A stretch of 64,000 nucleotides of DNA from Pseudomonas fluorescens (GCF_001307155.1 NZ_CP012830.1:2349501-2413500); one strand, 5' to 3'; shown: positions 35,073 through 44,291, counted from the stretch's first letter. Numbers and translations are program-made. The notes: a model not told the origin generated them from the sequence alone.

Positions 35073-35363
35073 CTACTTCCACGTAAAAATTTCCCACGCC
35101 GGAATCAGCATATTCGGCTGATCCGAGCGGATATAGTTTGCCTCCGTTCCGTCCGCACGTATCAGAAAGTACGGTTTTCCACCCTTCGGTGTGACCTTGA
35201 TCGCGTACACGAAGCCGTTCTGGCGGTACTCCTGAATGACTTTGTCGCCTTCAGTGTGGATGGTGACTTCCGGTTCCGGCGTCGGTGCATCATTGGCTGC
35301 CATGACGGCCAGGGGAGTGATTGCAAAGAAGCCAGCCAGTAACAAGCGATTGAGTGAGCGCAT
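35073..35363 (-). CDS. DUF2782 small secreted protein
   Basis: A 96-residue protein with a signal peptide (about 1-22, ending MAAN). The mature part is a short beta-rich domain: EVTIHTEGDKVIQEYRQNG and YAIKVTPKGGKPYFLI, the DUF2782 pattern. It lies 60 bases ahead of thrB and divergent from polA with a gap of about 75 bases. In relatives it is a conserved neighbour of polA and thrB. Function unknown. Confidence 0.88.
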   Translation of the reverse strand: MRSLNRLLLAGFFAITPLAVMAANDAPTPEPEVTIHTEGDKVIQEYRQNGFVYAIKVTPKGGKPYFLIRADGTEANYIRSDQPNMLIPAWEIFTWK

Positions 35364-35437
35364 GATAACCTTGTCCCTTTGTCGTCAACGGTCCCGCTAT
35401 TCTAGCGCCGGACCCGCCGAAAAGGTTGATCCTGCTC

Positions 35438-38209
35438 ATGAGCCAAGCCCCCCTCGTCCTGGTGGACGGTTCTTCTTACCTGTACCGCGCCTTTCATGCG
35501 CTGCCACCGTTGACCACGTCCAAAGGCCTGCCGACCGGCGCAGTCAAGGGCGTGCTGAACATGCTCAAGAGTCTGCGCAAGCAGTACCCGGACAGCCCGT
35601 TCGCCGTGGTATTCGACGCCAAGGGCGGAACATTTCGCGATGACCTGTACGCCGAGTACAAAGCCAATCGTCCCAGCATGCCCGATGACATGCGTGTGCA
35701 GATCGAGCCATTGCATGCGAGCGTGATTGCCTTGGGCTTTCCGTTGCTGTGCGTCGATGGTGTTGAGGCCGACGACGTGATCGGCACGCTGGCCCGCAGC
35801 AGCGCGGCCGCCGATCGTCCGGTGGTGATCTCGACGGGCGACAAGGACATGGCGCAGCTGGTCGACGGGCACATTACCTTGGTCAATACCATGACCGGTA
35901 GCGCGATGGATGTGGCTGGCGTGAAGGAGAAATTCGGCGTCGCTCCCGAGCAGATCATCGATTACCTGGCACTGATGGGCGATTCCTCCGACAACATTCC
36001 AGGCGTGCCGGGCATTGGCCCAAAGACGGCGTCCGGCCTGCTGGTGGGTGTGAACGGCGGCCTGACCGAGCTCTATGCGCAACTCGATATCGTCCCGACG
36101 CTGCCGATTCGTGGTGCCAAAACGTTGCCTGCCAAGCTTGAAGAACACAAGGAGATGGCGTTCCTCTCCTATCAACTGGCGACCATCAAGGTCGATGTGC
36201 CGCTGGACGTTGGTCTGGACGACTTGCACCTGCGTGAGCCGGACCGTGAAAAGCTCGCCGAACTCTATACCCTGCTCGAGTTCAAGAGCTGGTTCGAGGA
36301 AGTTCAGCGTGATGCCAAGCGAGCGGGCCAGGAAGTGGTCGCGGCGGTTGAAGAAGCCGTAGCCGATAGCGATGGTCCCCACTACACCACGGTCCTCACC
36401 CAGGCAGATTTCGACGTCTGGCTGAAGAAGCTGCAAAACGCCACGCTGTTCGCCTTCGATACCGAAACCACGGGCATCGATGCGCAGCAAGCGCAACTTG
36501 TCGGGCTGTCGTTCGCTGTGCAGGCCAACGAAGCAGCCTACATTCCGTTGACCCATTCCTACATGGGCGTGCCGGATCAACTGGATCGCGACACGGTGTT
36601 GCGCGCACTGAAGCCGATTCTGGAAGACCCGAGCAAACTCAAGGTCGGCCAGCACGCCAAGTTCGACATGAACATCCTGGCCAACTGCGCCATCGGTGGA
36701 GATCAGAGCTGCGGCATCATGGTGCAAGGCATCGCCTTCGACACCATGCTCGAGTCCTACGTGCTGGATTCGACTGCGACCCGTCACGACATGGACAGTC
36801 TGGCGCTCAAGTATTTGGGCTACACCACCACCAGCTTCCAGGACATCGCGGGCAAGGGCGTCAAGCAACTGACCTTCGACCAGATCTCGCTGGAGCTGGC
36901 CGGGCCATACGCCGCTGAAGATGCCGACGTGACGCTGCGTCTGCATCAGACCCTGCATGAAAAACTCGACGCCATTCCGAGCCTGAGCAAAGTCCTCAGC
37001 GAAATCGAGATGCCGCTGGTGCCAGTATTGGCGCGTATCGAGCGCCAGGGCGCGTTGGTCGACGCCAACCTGCTGGGCATCCAGAGCGTTGAACTGGGCG
37101 ATAAGCTGGTCGCGCTGGAGCGTGAGGCGTTCGCCATTGCCGGTGAGGAGTTCAACCTCGGTTCGCCGAAGCAATTGGGCGTGATCCTCTACGAAAAACT
37201 CGGGCTGCCGATTCTCAGCAAAACCGCCAAGGGCCAGGCTTCGACTGCCGAAGCGGTACTGGCGGAACTGGCCGAGCAGGATTACCCGCTGCCCAAGGTA
37301 CTGATGCAGTACCGTTCCCTGAGCAAGCTGAAAAGCACCTACACCGACCGTCTGCCCGAGCAGATCAACCCGCGCACCGGGCGGATTCATACGTCCTACC
37401 ATCAAGCGGTGGCAGCGACCGGTCGCTTGTCTTCCAGCGATCCAAACCTGCAGAACATTCCGATTCGTACTGCCGAAGGTCGACGGATTCGTCAGGCATT
37501 CATTGCCCCCAAAGGCTATAAGCTGCTGGCGGCGGACTATTCGCAGATCGAGCTGCGGATCATGGCCCACCTGGCCAAGGACGAAGGGCTGTTGCACGCC
37601 TTCCGCAATGATCTGGACGTGCACAAAGCCACCGCTGCCGAGGTGTTTGGGGTTGAGCTGGCGGACGTCACCACCGATCAGCGGCGCAGCGCCAAGGCGA
37701 TCAACTTCGGCCTGATCTACGGCATGAGCGCATTTGGCCTGGCCAAGCAGATCGGCGTCGACCGTAAACAGTCCCAAGCCTATATCGACCGTTATTTCGC
37801 CCGCTATCCAGGCGTGCTCGAGTACATGGAGCGCACCCGCGCCCAGGCGGCCGAGCAAGGTTTCGTCGAAACCATATTCGGTCGTCGCCTGTACCTGCCG
37901 GACATCAACGCGAAAAATCCGGCCCTGCGCAAAGGCGCCGAGCGCACGGCAATCAACGCGCCGATGCAAGGCACTGCGGCGGACATCATCAAGAAGGCCA
38001 TGGTGGCGGTGGATAACTGGCTGCTGACCTCAGGTCTGGACGCCAAAGTGATTCTGCAGGTGCACGATGAATTGGTACTTGAGGTTCGCGAAGACCTGAT
38101 TGACCAGGTTCGTGAGGAAATTCGCGTTCACATGAGCAGTGCAGCGACCCTGGATGTACCACTTTTGGTGGAAGTCGGCGTTGGAAATAACTGGGATGAA
38201 GCGCACTAA
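35438..38209 (+). CDS. polA: DNA polymerase I
   Basis: A 923-residue three-domain polymerase. The 5'-3' exonuclease occupies about 1-290 (VDGSSYLYRAFHALPPL, GDKDMAQLV). The 3'-5' exonuclease at about 320-510 has an intact Exo I motif FDTETTG, so proofreading should work. The polymerase domain carries ADYSQIELRIMAHL, the O-helix region RRSAKAINFGLIYGMSAFGLA and QVHDELVLEV near the C-terminus. ATG 35438 is preferred over an upstream TTG at 35426 because AAAGG is well placed. It fills Okazaki gaps and acts in repair. Confidence 0.97.
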   Translation: MSQAPLVLVDGSSYLYRAFHALPPLTTSKGLPTGAVKGVLNMLKSLRKQYPDSPFAVVFDAKGGTFRDDLYAEYKANRPSMPDDMRVQIEPLHASVIALGFPLLCVDGVEADDVIGTLARSSAAADRPVVISTGDKDMAQLVDGHITLVNTMTGSAMDVAGVKEKFGVAPEQIIDYLALMGDSSDNIPGVPGIGPKTASGLLVGVNGGLTELYAQLDIVPTLPIRGAKTLPAKLEEHKEMAFLSYQLATIKVDVPLDVGLDDLHLREPDREKLAELYTLLEFKSWFEEVQRDAKRAGQEVVAAVEEAVADSDGPHYTTVLTQADFDVWLKKLQNATLFAFDTETTGIDAQQAQLVGLSFAVQANEAAYIPLTHSYMGVPDQLDRDTVLRALKPILEDPSKLKVGQHAKFDMNILANCAIGGDQSCGIMVQGIAFDTMLESYVLDSTATRHDMDSLALKYLGYTTTSFQDIAGKGVKQLTFDQISLELAGPYAAEDADVTLRLHQTLHEKLDAIPSLSKVLSEIEMPLVPVLARIERQGALVDANLLGIQSVELGDKLVALEREAFAIAGEEFNLGSPKQLGVILYEKLGLPILSKTAKGQASTAEAVLAELAEQDYPLPKVLMQYRSLSKLKSTYTDRLPEQINPRTGRIHTSYHQAVAATGRLSSSDPNLQNIPIRTAEGRRIRQAFIAPKGYKLLAADYSQIELRIMAHLAKDEGLLHAFRNDLDVHKATAAEVFGVELADVTTDQRRSAKAINFGLIYGMSAFGLAKQIGVDRKQSQAYIDRYFARYPGVLEYMERTRAQAAEQGFVETIFGRRLYLPDINAKNPALRKGAERTAINAPMQGTAADIIKKAMVAVDNWLLTSGLDAKVILQVHDELVLEVREDLIDQVREEIRVHMSSAATLDVPLLVEVGVGNNWDEAH

Positions 38210-38331
38210 GCCGGTGTGAGGCGCTTTTTCGGGGATAGCGCCGCGGCGTAGTGTCGCGGCAAGTCGCCAGCGAAGGGCTCTTAGTTCGGAAAATTCTTGG
38301 GGTTATTCCCAATAGGTTTTGAAATTAACCG

Positions 38332-38359
38332 GAACTAAATCTGTGAAGCGCCACTCAGA
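38332..38359 (+). promoter_or_regulatory. AlgU (sigma22)-type promoter of ersA
   Basis: GAACTA (38332-38337) and TCAGA (38355-38359) are 17 bases apart, matching the AlgU consensus. Its predicted start near 38366 gives a transcript of 132 bases to the end of the T run. From memory ErsA of P. aeruginosa depends on sigma22 and is about this long. Confidence 0.75.
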
Positions 38360-38365
38360 GTTACT

Positions 38366-38497
38366 GAATGGGTGGTGAAGCCCTTCGATGCTCCTATGTT
38401 GTGTTAAGTGTTGGCAGATATCTGGACCCCGCCCTAGCGGTCCGGAAACTTAGACCCCGAATTACTCTCTCCCCATACGTAATTCGGGGTTTTTTTT
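38366..38497 (+). ncRNA. ersA: ErsA small regulatory RNA
   Basis: The location between polA and engB, the AlgU-type promoter, the length of 132 bases and the end in a perfect terminator (CCCCGAATTAC/GTAATTCGGGG, 38455-38489, then eight T) identify this as ErsA, the Pseudomonas RNA found where enterobacteria have Spot 42. The loop of the terminator is pyrimidine-rich (TCTCTCCCC). A second stem, GGACC...GGTCC, lies just before it. ErsA is Hfq-linked and in P. aeruginosa affects algC, exopolysaccharide and biofilm. The 5' end is inferred, not read. Confidence 0.82.
38455..38497 (+). terminator. ErsA terminator
   Basis: An 11-bp perfect stem (CCCCGAATTAC with GTAATTCGGGG) with a 13-base pyrimidine-rich loop is followed by eight T. 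It is the 3' end of the ErsA RNA. Confidence 0.92.
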
Positions 38498-38503
38498 GCC
38501 CAA

Positions 38504-38622
38504 AAACTGCCTGTGGAACGGCCATGCTGCGTTAAAAACACGGCTCGAAATGCTCATTTAGGTCCCTAAACTCCGCTTTCGAGCCGTGTTTTTGCCTTGC
38601 CTGACCGTCCCACAGACAGTTT
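38504..38622. repeat. Nested double palindrome, likely engB terminator
   Basis: An inner 17-bp perfect stem (AAAAACACGGCTCGAAA at 38534-38550 with its complement at 38577-38593) has a 26-base loop ATGCTCATTTA...CTCCG. An outer imperfect stem (AAACTGCCTGTGG with CCACAGACAGTTT) encloses it. A and T runs on both sides suit a bidirectional terminator, above all for engB from the right. Confidence 0.75.
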
Positions 38623-38647
38623 TCCGTATATCGGATATCCCAAAAGC

Positions 38648-39292
38648 TTATTGGGCTTCTGTCTCGGTGCCTTTGTCGGCCAGTTCCATCCAGTTTGCCA
38701 ATACGGTGTAGGCGTCTTCTAGGCCCAGGCGTTTTGGTGCCGAGAACAGCTGGATGGTCACGGTTTCGCCCCAGCCTTTACGGATTTCTGCCTGAACTTT
38801 GAGCAAGGTGTTCTTCGCTGCGCCATAGGTCAGTTTGTCGGCCTTGGTCAGCAGAATGTGCATCGGCATGCCGCTGGCCACGGCCCAGTCGAGCATCAGC
38901 AGGTCGAAGTCGGTCATTGGATGACGGATGTCCATCATCAGAATCAGGCCTTTCAGACTCTCGCGGCTACCCAGATACGCTTCCAGGTGGCGCTGCCAGT
39001 GTTGCTTCAGCGGGATGGGTACTTTCGCATAACCGTAACCCGGCAGGTCGACCAGACGGCGTTCATCGTCTAGCTTGAAGAAGTTCAAGAGTTGCGTGCG
39101 GCCTGGTGTTTTCGAGGTGCGCGCCAGGCTGGCGTGAGTCAGGGTGTTCAGGGCGCTGGATTTGCCGGCGTTGGAACGCCCGGCGAAGGCCACTTCAAAG
39201 CCTTCATCGTCAGGACATTGGTCGACTTTGGCGGCGCTGAGCATGAAGGTGGACTGTTGGCACAGGCCGAGGATGGGGTTCTTGAGTTGCAT
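38648..39292 (-). CDS. engB: Ribosome biogenesis GTPase EngB (YihA/YsxC)
   Basis: A 214-residue TRAFAC-class GTPase. G1 is GRSNAGKSS (38-46), switch I lies in the [12 protein letters not shown] segment, G3 is DLPGYG and G4 is TKADK. It acts in assembly of the large ribosomal subunit and is usually essential. The start at 39292 places the family N-terminus directly before the G domain; the open frame continues upstream without support. It is convergent with ersA and divergent from the cytochrome genes. Confidence 0.95.
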   Translation of the reverse strand: MQLKNPILGLCQQSTFMLSAAKVDQCPDDEGFEVAFAGRSNAGKSSALNTLTHASLARTSKTPGRTQLLNFFKLDDERRLVDLPGYGYAKVPIPLKQHWQRHLEAYLGSRESLKGLILMMDIRHPMTDFDLLMLDWAVASGMPMHILLTKADKLTYGAAKNTLLKVQAEIRKGWGETVTIQLFSAPKRLGLEDAYTVLANWMELADKGTETEAQ

Positions 39293-39483
39293 GGGATTTC
39301 CGATGTGGGCGGTGCCGAGATTGGTCGCAAAGAGCAGCGTCGTTTCCGTTTCAGTGACGCCAGTATATAATGCCGCAGATTTTGTGTGCGCTTTGTCCCG
39401 GCGTAGGATGAAGTTCACGAGAGCGATTAACCTTGATTGCGCACTAGAACGCAGCACGCTCTCAACCCTGAAAAGGTCGTTTT

Positions 39484-39774
39484 ATGACGAAATGGCTGCT
39501 AGCTGCCGGTGTCTTGATGCCGCTTTACAGCGCTCAGGCTACACAGGATCCGGAAGCTGTGTACAACCGTGTTTGTGGAGCCTGTCATTCCGGCCAACTC
39601 CCAACGGCGCCTCAAAAGGGCGATCAGGAAGCTTGGGCGCCAAGACTGGCGCAAGGTATGGAGACGCTGGTGCAACACGTGACCCAGGGTTTCAAGGCGA
39701 TGCCGCCGCGTGGTTTGTGCATGGACTGCAGTGCCGAGGATTACCGAGCAATCATCCAGTGGATGAACGAGTGA
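39484..39774 (+). CDS. Monoheme cytochrome c5-like protein
   Basis: A 96-residue secreted class I cytochrome. The signal peptide (1-20, ending AQA) is followed by one heme motif CGACH (31-35) and a methionine near 79 in FKAMPPRG as likely sixth ligand. The two cysteines in LCMDCSAED near 84-87 are typical of the c5 group. It lies 46 bases before the cytochrome c4 gene and is probably a cotranscribed electron carrier toward cytochrome oxidases. Confidence 0.9.
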   Translation: MTKWLLAAGVLMPLYSAQATQDPEAVYNRVCGACHSGQLPTAPQKGDQEAWAPRLAQGMETLVQHVTQGFKAMPPRGLCMDCSAEDYRAIIQWMNE

Positions 39775-39820
39775 TCCCGGTCCATAACTCTTTAACCCTT
39801 AGCCGTAGTTGGATTAGCTG

Positions 39821-40426
39821 ATGAACAAATTGATCGTGAGTCTGCTGTTGACCCTGGGGATCTCCGGCATAGCCCATGCTGCAGGCGATGCGACTGCTGG
39901 TCAGGCGAAAGCCGCAGTATGTGGCGCCTGTCATGGCCCGGACGGCAATAGCATGGCGCCAAACTTTCCAAAGCTGGCGGGTCAGGGTGAGCGTTACCTG
40001 AACAAGCAACTGCACGACATCAAGTCGGGCAAGCGCACCGTTCTGGAGATGACCGGCCTGCTGACCAACCTGAGCGATCAGGACCTGGCTGACCTTGCTG
40101 CCTACTTCTCCAGCCAGAAAGGCAGCGTCGGCGCAGCAGATCCTAAAGTCGTGGCTCACGGTGAAGAGTTGTTCCGTGGTGGCAAACTGGACCAGGGCAT
40201 GCCGTCTTGCACCGGTTGCCACTCGCCTAATGGCGCGGGCAACGCCGCTGCTGCCTTCCCGCATCTGGGCGGCCAGCACGCTCAATACATCGCCAAGCAG
40301 CTGACTGATTTCCGCGAAGGTAACCGTACCAACGACGGCGACACGAAAATCATGCAGAGCATTGCTGCAAAATTGAGCAACAAGGACATCGAAGCGGTGT
40401 CCAGCTACATTCAGGGCCTGCACTAA
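39821..40426 (+). CDS. Diheme cytochrome c4
   Basis: A 201-residue secreted protein made of two homologous cytochrome domains. Heme motifs are CGACH (34-38) and CTGCH (130-134). The first domain has GPDGNSMAPNFPKLAGQGERY and the second AAAFPHLGGQHAQY, with methionines downstream in each. Cytochrome c4 is a periplasmic, membrane-associated electron donor to oxidases. It follows a c5-like gene and precedes dsbA, the same order recalled for P. aeruginosa. Confidence 0.95.
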   Translation: MNKLIVSLLLTLGISGIAHAAGDATAGQAKAAVCGACHGPDGNSMAPNFPKLAGQGERYLNKQLHDIKSGKRTVLEMTGLLTNLSDQDLADLAAYFSSQKGSVGAADPKVVAHGEELFRGGKLDQGMPSCTGCHSPNGAGNAAAAFPHLGGQHAQYIAKQLTDFREGNRTNDGDTKIMQSIAAKLSNKDIEAVSSYIQGLH

Positions 40427-40503
40427 GGTCGGTTGAGCGGGCGTTGCGCAGGGTGTTGATCTCGCGCAATGTTAACGCTCGATTAATCCTTCGATGCAAA
40501 CAT

Positions 40504-40532
40504 AAAAAGGGTGGCTTAGGCTGCCCTTTTTT
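40504..40532 (+). terminator. Terminator after cytochrome c4
   Basis: AAAAAGGGTGGC pairs with GCTGCCCTTTTT over a four-base loop, with two G-U wobbles, and ends in a T run. It separates the cytochrome pair from dsbA. Confidence 0.85.
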
Positions 40533-40626
40533 GTGGCTGCTGCCGTTACACTAGAGCACTAATGCCCGCCATGATCTGCCAGAAAACAGGTCGCGCGAGG
40601 CGACCCAATTTGTTCAGGAGTAAAGC

Positions 40627-41256
40627 ATGCGTAATCTGATTCTCAGCGCCGCACTCGTCACTGTCAGCCTGTTTGGTATGACCGCCCAAGCTGCCGAACC
40701 GCTTGAAGCCGGTAAACAATATGTCGAATTGGGCAGCGCCGTTCCGGTGGCTGTGCCTGGAAAGATCGAGGTCGTGGAGCTGTTCTGGTATGGCTGCCCG
40801 CACTGCTATGCATTCGAGCCGACCATCAATCCCTGGGTTGAAAAACTGCCTGCAGACGTGAACTTCGTGCGTATTCCGGCCATGTTCGGTGGTATCTGGA
40901 ACGTTCACGGCCAGCTGTACATCACCCTGGAAGCGATGGGCGTGGAGCACAAGGTCCATAAAGCCGTCTTCGAAGCGATCCACAGTGGCAAGAAGCTCGC
41001 TACCCCGGAAGAAATGGCTGAGTTCCTGGCCGGCGAAGGTGTCGACAAAGAGAAGTTCCTGAGCACCTACAACTCGTTCGCCGTCAAAGGCAAAGTTGAA
41101 GATGCCAAGAAAAAGGCTCAGGCCTATCAGATCTCTGGCGTACCAACCATGGTCGTGAACGGCAAATACCGCTTCGATCTGGGCACTGCCGGTGGTCCTG
41201 AAGGCACCTTGAGCGTGGCCGATCAGCTAATCGCCAAGGAGCGCGCCGCTAAGTAA
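40627..41256 (+). CDS. dsbA: Thiol:disulfide oxidoreductase DsbA
   Basis: A 209-residue periplasmic oxidase with a signal peptide (ending AQAAE). The active site is CPHC (57-60) in FWYGCPHCYAFEP, and the cis-proline loop is GVPTMVV. It introduces disulfides in exported proteins and is reoxidised by DsbB. AGGAGTAAAGC precedes the ATG. The next gene begins about 12 bases after its stop, so a longer transcript is likely. Confidence 0.96.
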   Translation: MRNLILSAALVTVSLFGMTAQAAEPLEAGKQYVELGSAVPVAVPGKIEVVELFWYGCPHCYAFEPTINPWVEKLPADVNFVRIPAMFGGIWNVHGQLYITLEAMGVEHKVHKAVFEAIHSGKKLATPEEMAEFLAGEGVDKEKFLSTYNSFAVKGKVEDAKKKAQAYQISGVPTMVVNGKYRFDLGTAGGPEGTLSVADQLIAKERAAK

Positions 41257-41268
41257 GCGGCGCCCGCC

Positions 41269-42147
41269 ATGCGCCGCTGGGGTACTGAACGTCTCGTTGG
41301 TCTGCATGATCCGCAGGTCAACGAGCATCATCTGGAGTCCTCGGGCTTGCCTGCAGACAGCCGTCTGCGTTTGCTCAGTTTCAACATTCAGGTCGGTATC
41401 AGTACCGAGCGTTATCGGCATTACCTGACCCGTAGCTGGCAGCATTTGCTGCCGCACACCGGGCGAGCGGATAACCTGCAGAAAATCGGCAATCTGCTGG
41501 GCGACTACGATCTGGTCGCTTTGCAGGAAGCCGATGGTGGCAGCCTGCGGTCAGGCTACGTCAATCAAGTCGAACACCTGGCCCAGCTCGGTGCCTTCCC
41601 CTACTGGTATCAACAACTCAATCGCAACCTGGGCCGCCTCGCCCAGCACAGCAATGGCGTGCTCAGTCGATTGCGCCCATGGGCGATTGAAGATCATCCG
41701 CTGCCGGGGCCAAAGGGCCGTGGTGCGATTCTTGTGCGGTTTGGCGAAGGACCGGATGCGCTGGTGGTCGTGATGATGCACCTCGCGCTGGGGGCGCGCG
41801 TGCGGACGATGCAGTTGGCCTACATTCGCGAGCTGATCGGTGACTACAAGCATCAGGTGCTGATGGGCGACATGAACACCCACGCCAGTGACCTGCTGCA
41901 AACTTCCCCTCTGCGAGATCTGGGTCTGCTTGCGCCGCAAGTCGAAGCGACGTTCCCCAGCTGGCGCCCGCAACGCTGTCTTGACCATATTCTGCTCAGC
42001 CCTACGCTGGTCCTTGAACGGGTCGAAGTGCTGGCGCAACCGATTTCTGATCACCTGCCCGTCGCGGTAGAGATTCGTCTGCCGGGTTCGCTCACGGTCG
42101 ATGCATTGCCCGCGCTGAGTCCTGCCCTTCGCGGAACCCCTGAATGA
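41269..42147 (+). CDS. Endonuclease/exonuclease/phosphatase family protein
   Basis: A 292-residue EEP-superfamily hydrolase. Motifs in order: LLSFNIQVG (Asn), ALQEADGG (metal Glu), GDMNTH (Asp/Asn), SDHLPV (His) near the C-terminus. There is no signal peptide, so it acts in the cytoplasm. The family covers AP endonucleases, sphingomyelinases and phosphodiesterases, and the substrate here is open. Its last bases overlap the GGDEF gene start (ATGA), and it lies close behind dsbA. Confidence 0.87.
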   Translation: MRRWGTERLVGLHDPQVNEHHLESSGLPADSRLRLLSFNIQVGISTERYRHYLTRSWQHLLPHTGRADNLQKIGNLLGDYDLVALQEADGGSLRSGYVNQVEHLAQLGAFPYWYQQLNRNLGRLAQHSNGVLSRLRPWAIEDHPLPGPKGRGAILVRFGEGPDALVVVMMHLALGARVRTMQLAYIRELIGDYKHQVLMGDMNTHASDLLQTSPLRDLGLLAPQVEATFPSWRPQRCLDHILLSPTLVLERVEVLAQPISDHLPVAVEIRLPGSLTVDALPALSPALRGTPE

Positions 42148-44291
42148 GCGACGAAGCACAGCGCTGGAAAGAGAAATACCTCAAAAGTATCGAACAACAG
42201 GAAAAGCTCGAGCGTCGTTGGGATGCCCGCCTCGACTTGCTGCGTCGCGGACTGGTTCGCAGCACGCTGGCGGCCGAGGGCACCGACCGTGCGGTTGACC
42301 AGTGCATGAAGGAAATGCGCGAAGTCATCCGCACCAACGATATGGATGCCGGATTGGCGGCATTGCTGCCACGCCTGGAGAAAGCGGTACTCGACTCCGA
42401 GCAGCGGCGCGAGACCCGGGTCAATCAAGTCAGCGCTGCGTTGACCGCCCTGGTCAGTCAGCTCCAGGCGTTGCCGTTGCCGCGCGAGATCAGCCGCCCG
42501 CTCAAGACCTTTGCCAAGCAGCTCGACGGACGGGTTGGCCAGGCACGTGAAATTCCCCTGCTGCTCGGAGAGCTCAGTGGTCTGCAAGGTCAGGCGCTGA
42601 GCCTGTTGGAAAACCCTGCCGAGCCAAGCCGCCCAGGTTTGCTGCAGCGTTTGTTTGGCGGTAGAGAGGCGGATGCTCAGGCTTCAGAAGCCGGTGCGCT
42701 ACAACACGAAGCGCCTGCTCCGAGCCCTGTTGAGCAAGTGTCGGCACCTGTAACAGAGGCGACAGCCGAGCCGGTGCATGAATCACCAGTGCCGTTGCAG
42801 ATCCAGGTTATTACCCCCGCTGTACACGAAATCCCGGCACCCACCGCGCAGGTGCCGCACGCTGTGATTGCAGAGTCGGAGCCGTTGGCAGCTCAGTCGC
42901 TGGAAGAAGCACAGCCAGCACCTGATGTGGTGGCTTTTGTTCCTCCAGTGCTGGCCGTCGAAGCTGCGCGTGGCAAAGCGCAGGTAGCGGAACAGAATCT
43001 GCCGGATGTGGATACGCCGGAAGAACCGAAGATATCCCCGACACCCGACCCGATGACGGCTGCTGATTCAATGGCGATCAATCCCGACGAGCTGACATCC
43101 GAGGTCCCTCGGACGGCGGATGAAGCTTCGCCGTTAATTGATAGCCTTCCTCCCCTGCCGGCGATGGCAGTAGCCTTGGCTACTCTGGACCCGGAGCATC
43201 CTGAGCAGGATGTTCTTTACGCACTGCCCGACTCGCCGGAGCCGTCCTACAGCTCGGTGGCCAAACACATCGAGAGCACGCTGCTGGGGCTGCTGGACGA
43301 TTTGTCGCTGCCCGAGCGTCACCGTCCGCAGGCCGAGGCGATGCGCGATCGGCTGCAAAATGGCTTGAATTGGTACGAACTGCTGCCGATCCTCGATGAT
43401 CTTGCGGTTTTGATGCTTGCGATTACTGACAGCGGTCAGCATGAGTTCGAGGTTTACCTCAAGCAACTCAATGAGCGATTGGAGTCCTTCCAAAGCAACC
43501 TGCAAGCCGCCAGTGAGGGTCATGCCGACAACCGCTCTGCTGCGCGGGAGATGGACACGCAGATCCGTGAGCAGGTCGATGGCTTGCAGAGCAGCATGCA
43601 GGACGCCGCCGATCTGGAGGGCCTCAAGCATGTGCTGGAGAACCATCTGGAAGGGTTGCTCGGCACCATGGATCAGCACCAGAAACAGCGCGACGAGCGT
43701 GAGCAGGAGGTTGCGGCACGTCTACAAGGCTTGGCCGAGCGAGTTGCGAGCATGGAGCAGGAGGCTCAGGGTTACCGCGAGCACCTGGAAGAGCAACGTC
43801 AGAAAGCCCTGGTCGATCCGCTGACCGGTTTACCGAACCGGGCGGCCTGGAGCGAGCGTCTGGAGCACGAGATTGCCCAGTGGCAGCAACACGGAAACTC
43901 GCTGTTGCTGGCGATGCTCGATCTCGACCACTTCAAGCGCATCAACGATAACTACGGTCACCTGGCCGGCGACAAAGTGCTGAAGATCATTGCCAACGTG
44001 CTGCGCAAGCGCCTGCGCGGTACGGACTTCATTGCCCGTTTCGGTGGTGAGGAGTTTGTCTTGCTGGTGCCCAATACCCCTTTGGCTGTCGGCGCCAAGT
44101 TGGCAGAAACCCTGCGCGCGGCTATCGAAGCCTGCCCGTTTCATTTCAAAGGTGAGCGCGTGACGATCACGGTTTCCATGGGAATGACGGCGTTCAAAGC
44201 GGGAGAACACAGCGATCTTGTGCTGAAAAGAGCCGATCAGGCGCTTTACCGGGCAAAAAATGCCGGCCGAAACCGAGTGGAGCTGGGCTGA
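42144..44291 (+). CDS. Diguanylate cyclase (DgcH-like)
   Basis: A 715-residue cytoplasmic GGDEF protein. The N-terminal 150 residues and the region 390-550 are helical, with coiled-coil character in 500-550. Residues about 170-330 are a low-complexity Ala/Pro/Glu/Val linker. The C-terminal cyclase domain has GGEEF (about 634-638) and the I-site RGTD five residues ahead, so it should make cyclic-di-GMP and be product-inhibited. There is no transmembrane segment. It is coupled by ATGA to the upstream nuclease gene. Confidence 0.93.
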   Translation: MSDEAQRWKEKYLKSIEQQEKLERRWDARLDLLRRGLVRSTLAAEGTDRAVDQCMKEMREVIRTNDMDAGLAALLPRLEKAVLDSEQRRETRVNQVSAALTALVSQLQALPLPREISRPLKTFAKQLDGRVGQAREIPLLLGELSGLQGQALSLLENPAEPSRPGLLQRLFGGREADAQASEAGALQHEAPAPSPVEQVSAPVTEATAEPVHESPVPLQIQVITPAVHEIPAPTAQVPHAVIAESEPLAAQSLEEAQPAPDVVAFVPPVLAVEAARGKAQVAEQNLPDVDTPEEPKISPTPDPMTAADSMAINPDELTSEVPRTADEASPLIDSLPPLPAMAVALATLDPEHPEQDVLYALPDSPEPSYSSVAKHIESTLLGLLDDLSLPERHRPQAEAMRDRLQNGLNWYELLPILDDLAVLMLAITDSGQHEFEVYLKQLNERLESFQSNLQAASEGHADNRSAAREMDTQIREQVDGLQSSMQDAADLEGLKHVLENHLEGLLGTMDQHQKQRDEREQEVAARLQGLAERVASMEQEAQGYREHLEEQRQKALVDPLTGLPNRAAWSERLEHEIAQWQQHGNSLLLAMLDLDHFKRINDNYGHLAGDKVLKIIANVLRKRLRGTDFIARFGGEEFVLLVPNTPLAVGAKLAETLRAAIEACPFHFKGERVTITVSMGMTAFKAGEHSDLVLKRADQALYRAKNAGRNRVELG

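Larger units (their letters stand above)
38210..38647. other. polA-engB intergenic region holding ersA and a double palindrome
   Basis: 438 bases without a protein gene. In order it contains about 120 bases of leader with no clear feature, a sigma22-type promoter, the ErsA RNA with its terminator, and a long nested inverted repeat. The same place in enterobacteria holds the spf (Spot 42) RNA gene. Confidence 0.8.

Noticed and set aside
35402..37969. An 855-codon open frame on the minus strand opposite polA
   Set aside because: It lies entirely over the well-supported polA gene, has no family pattern, and is low-complexity in the way expected of an antisense frame in GC-rich DNA.
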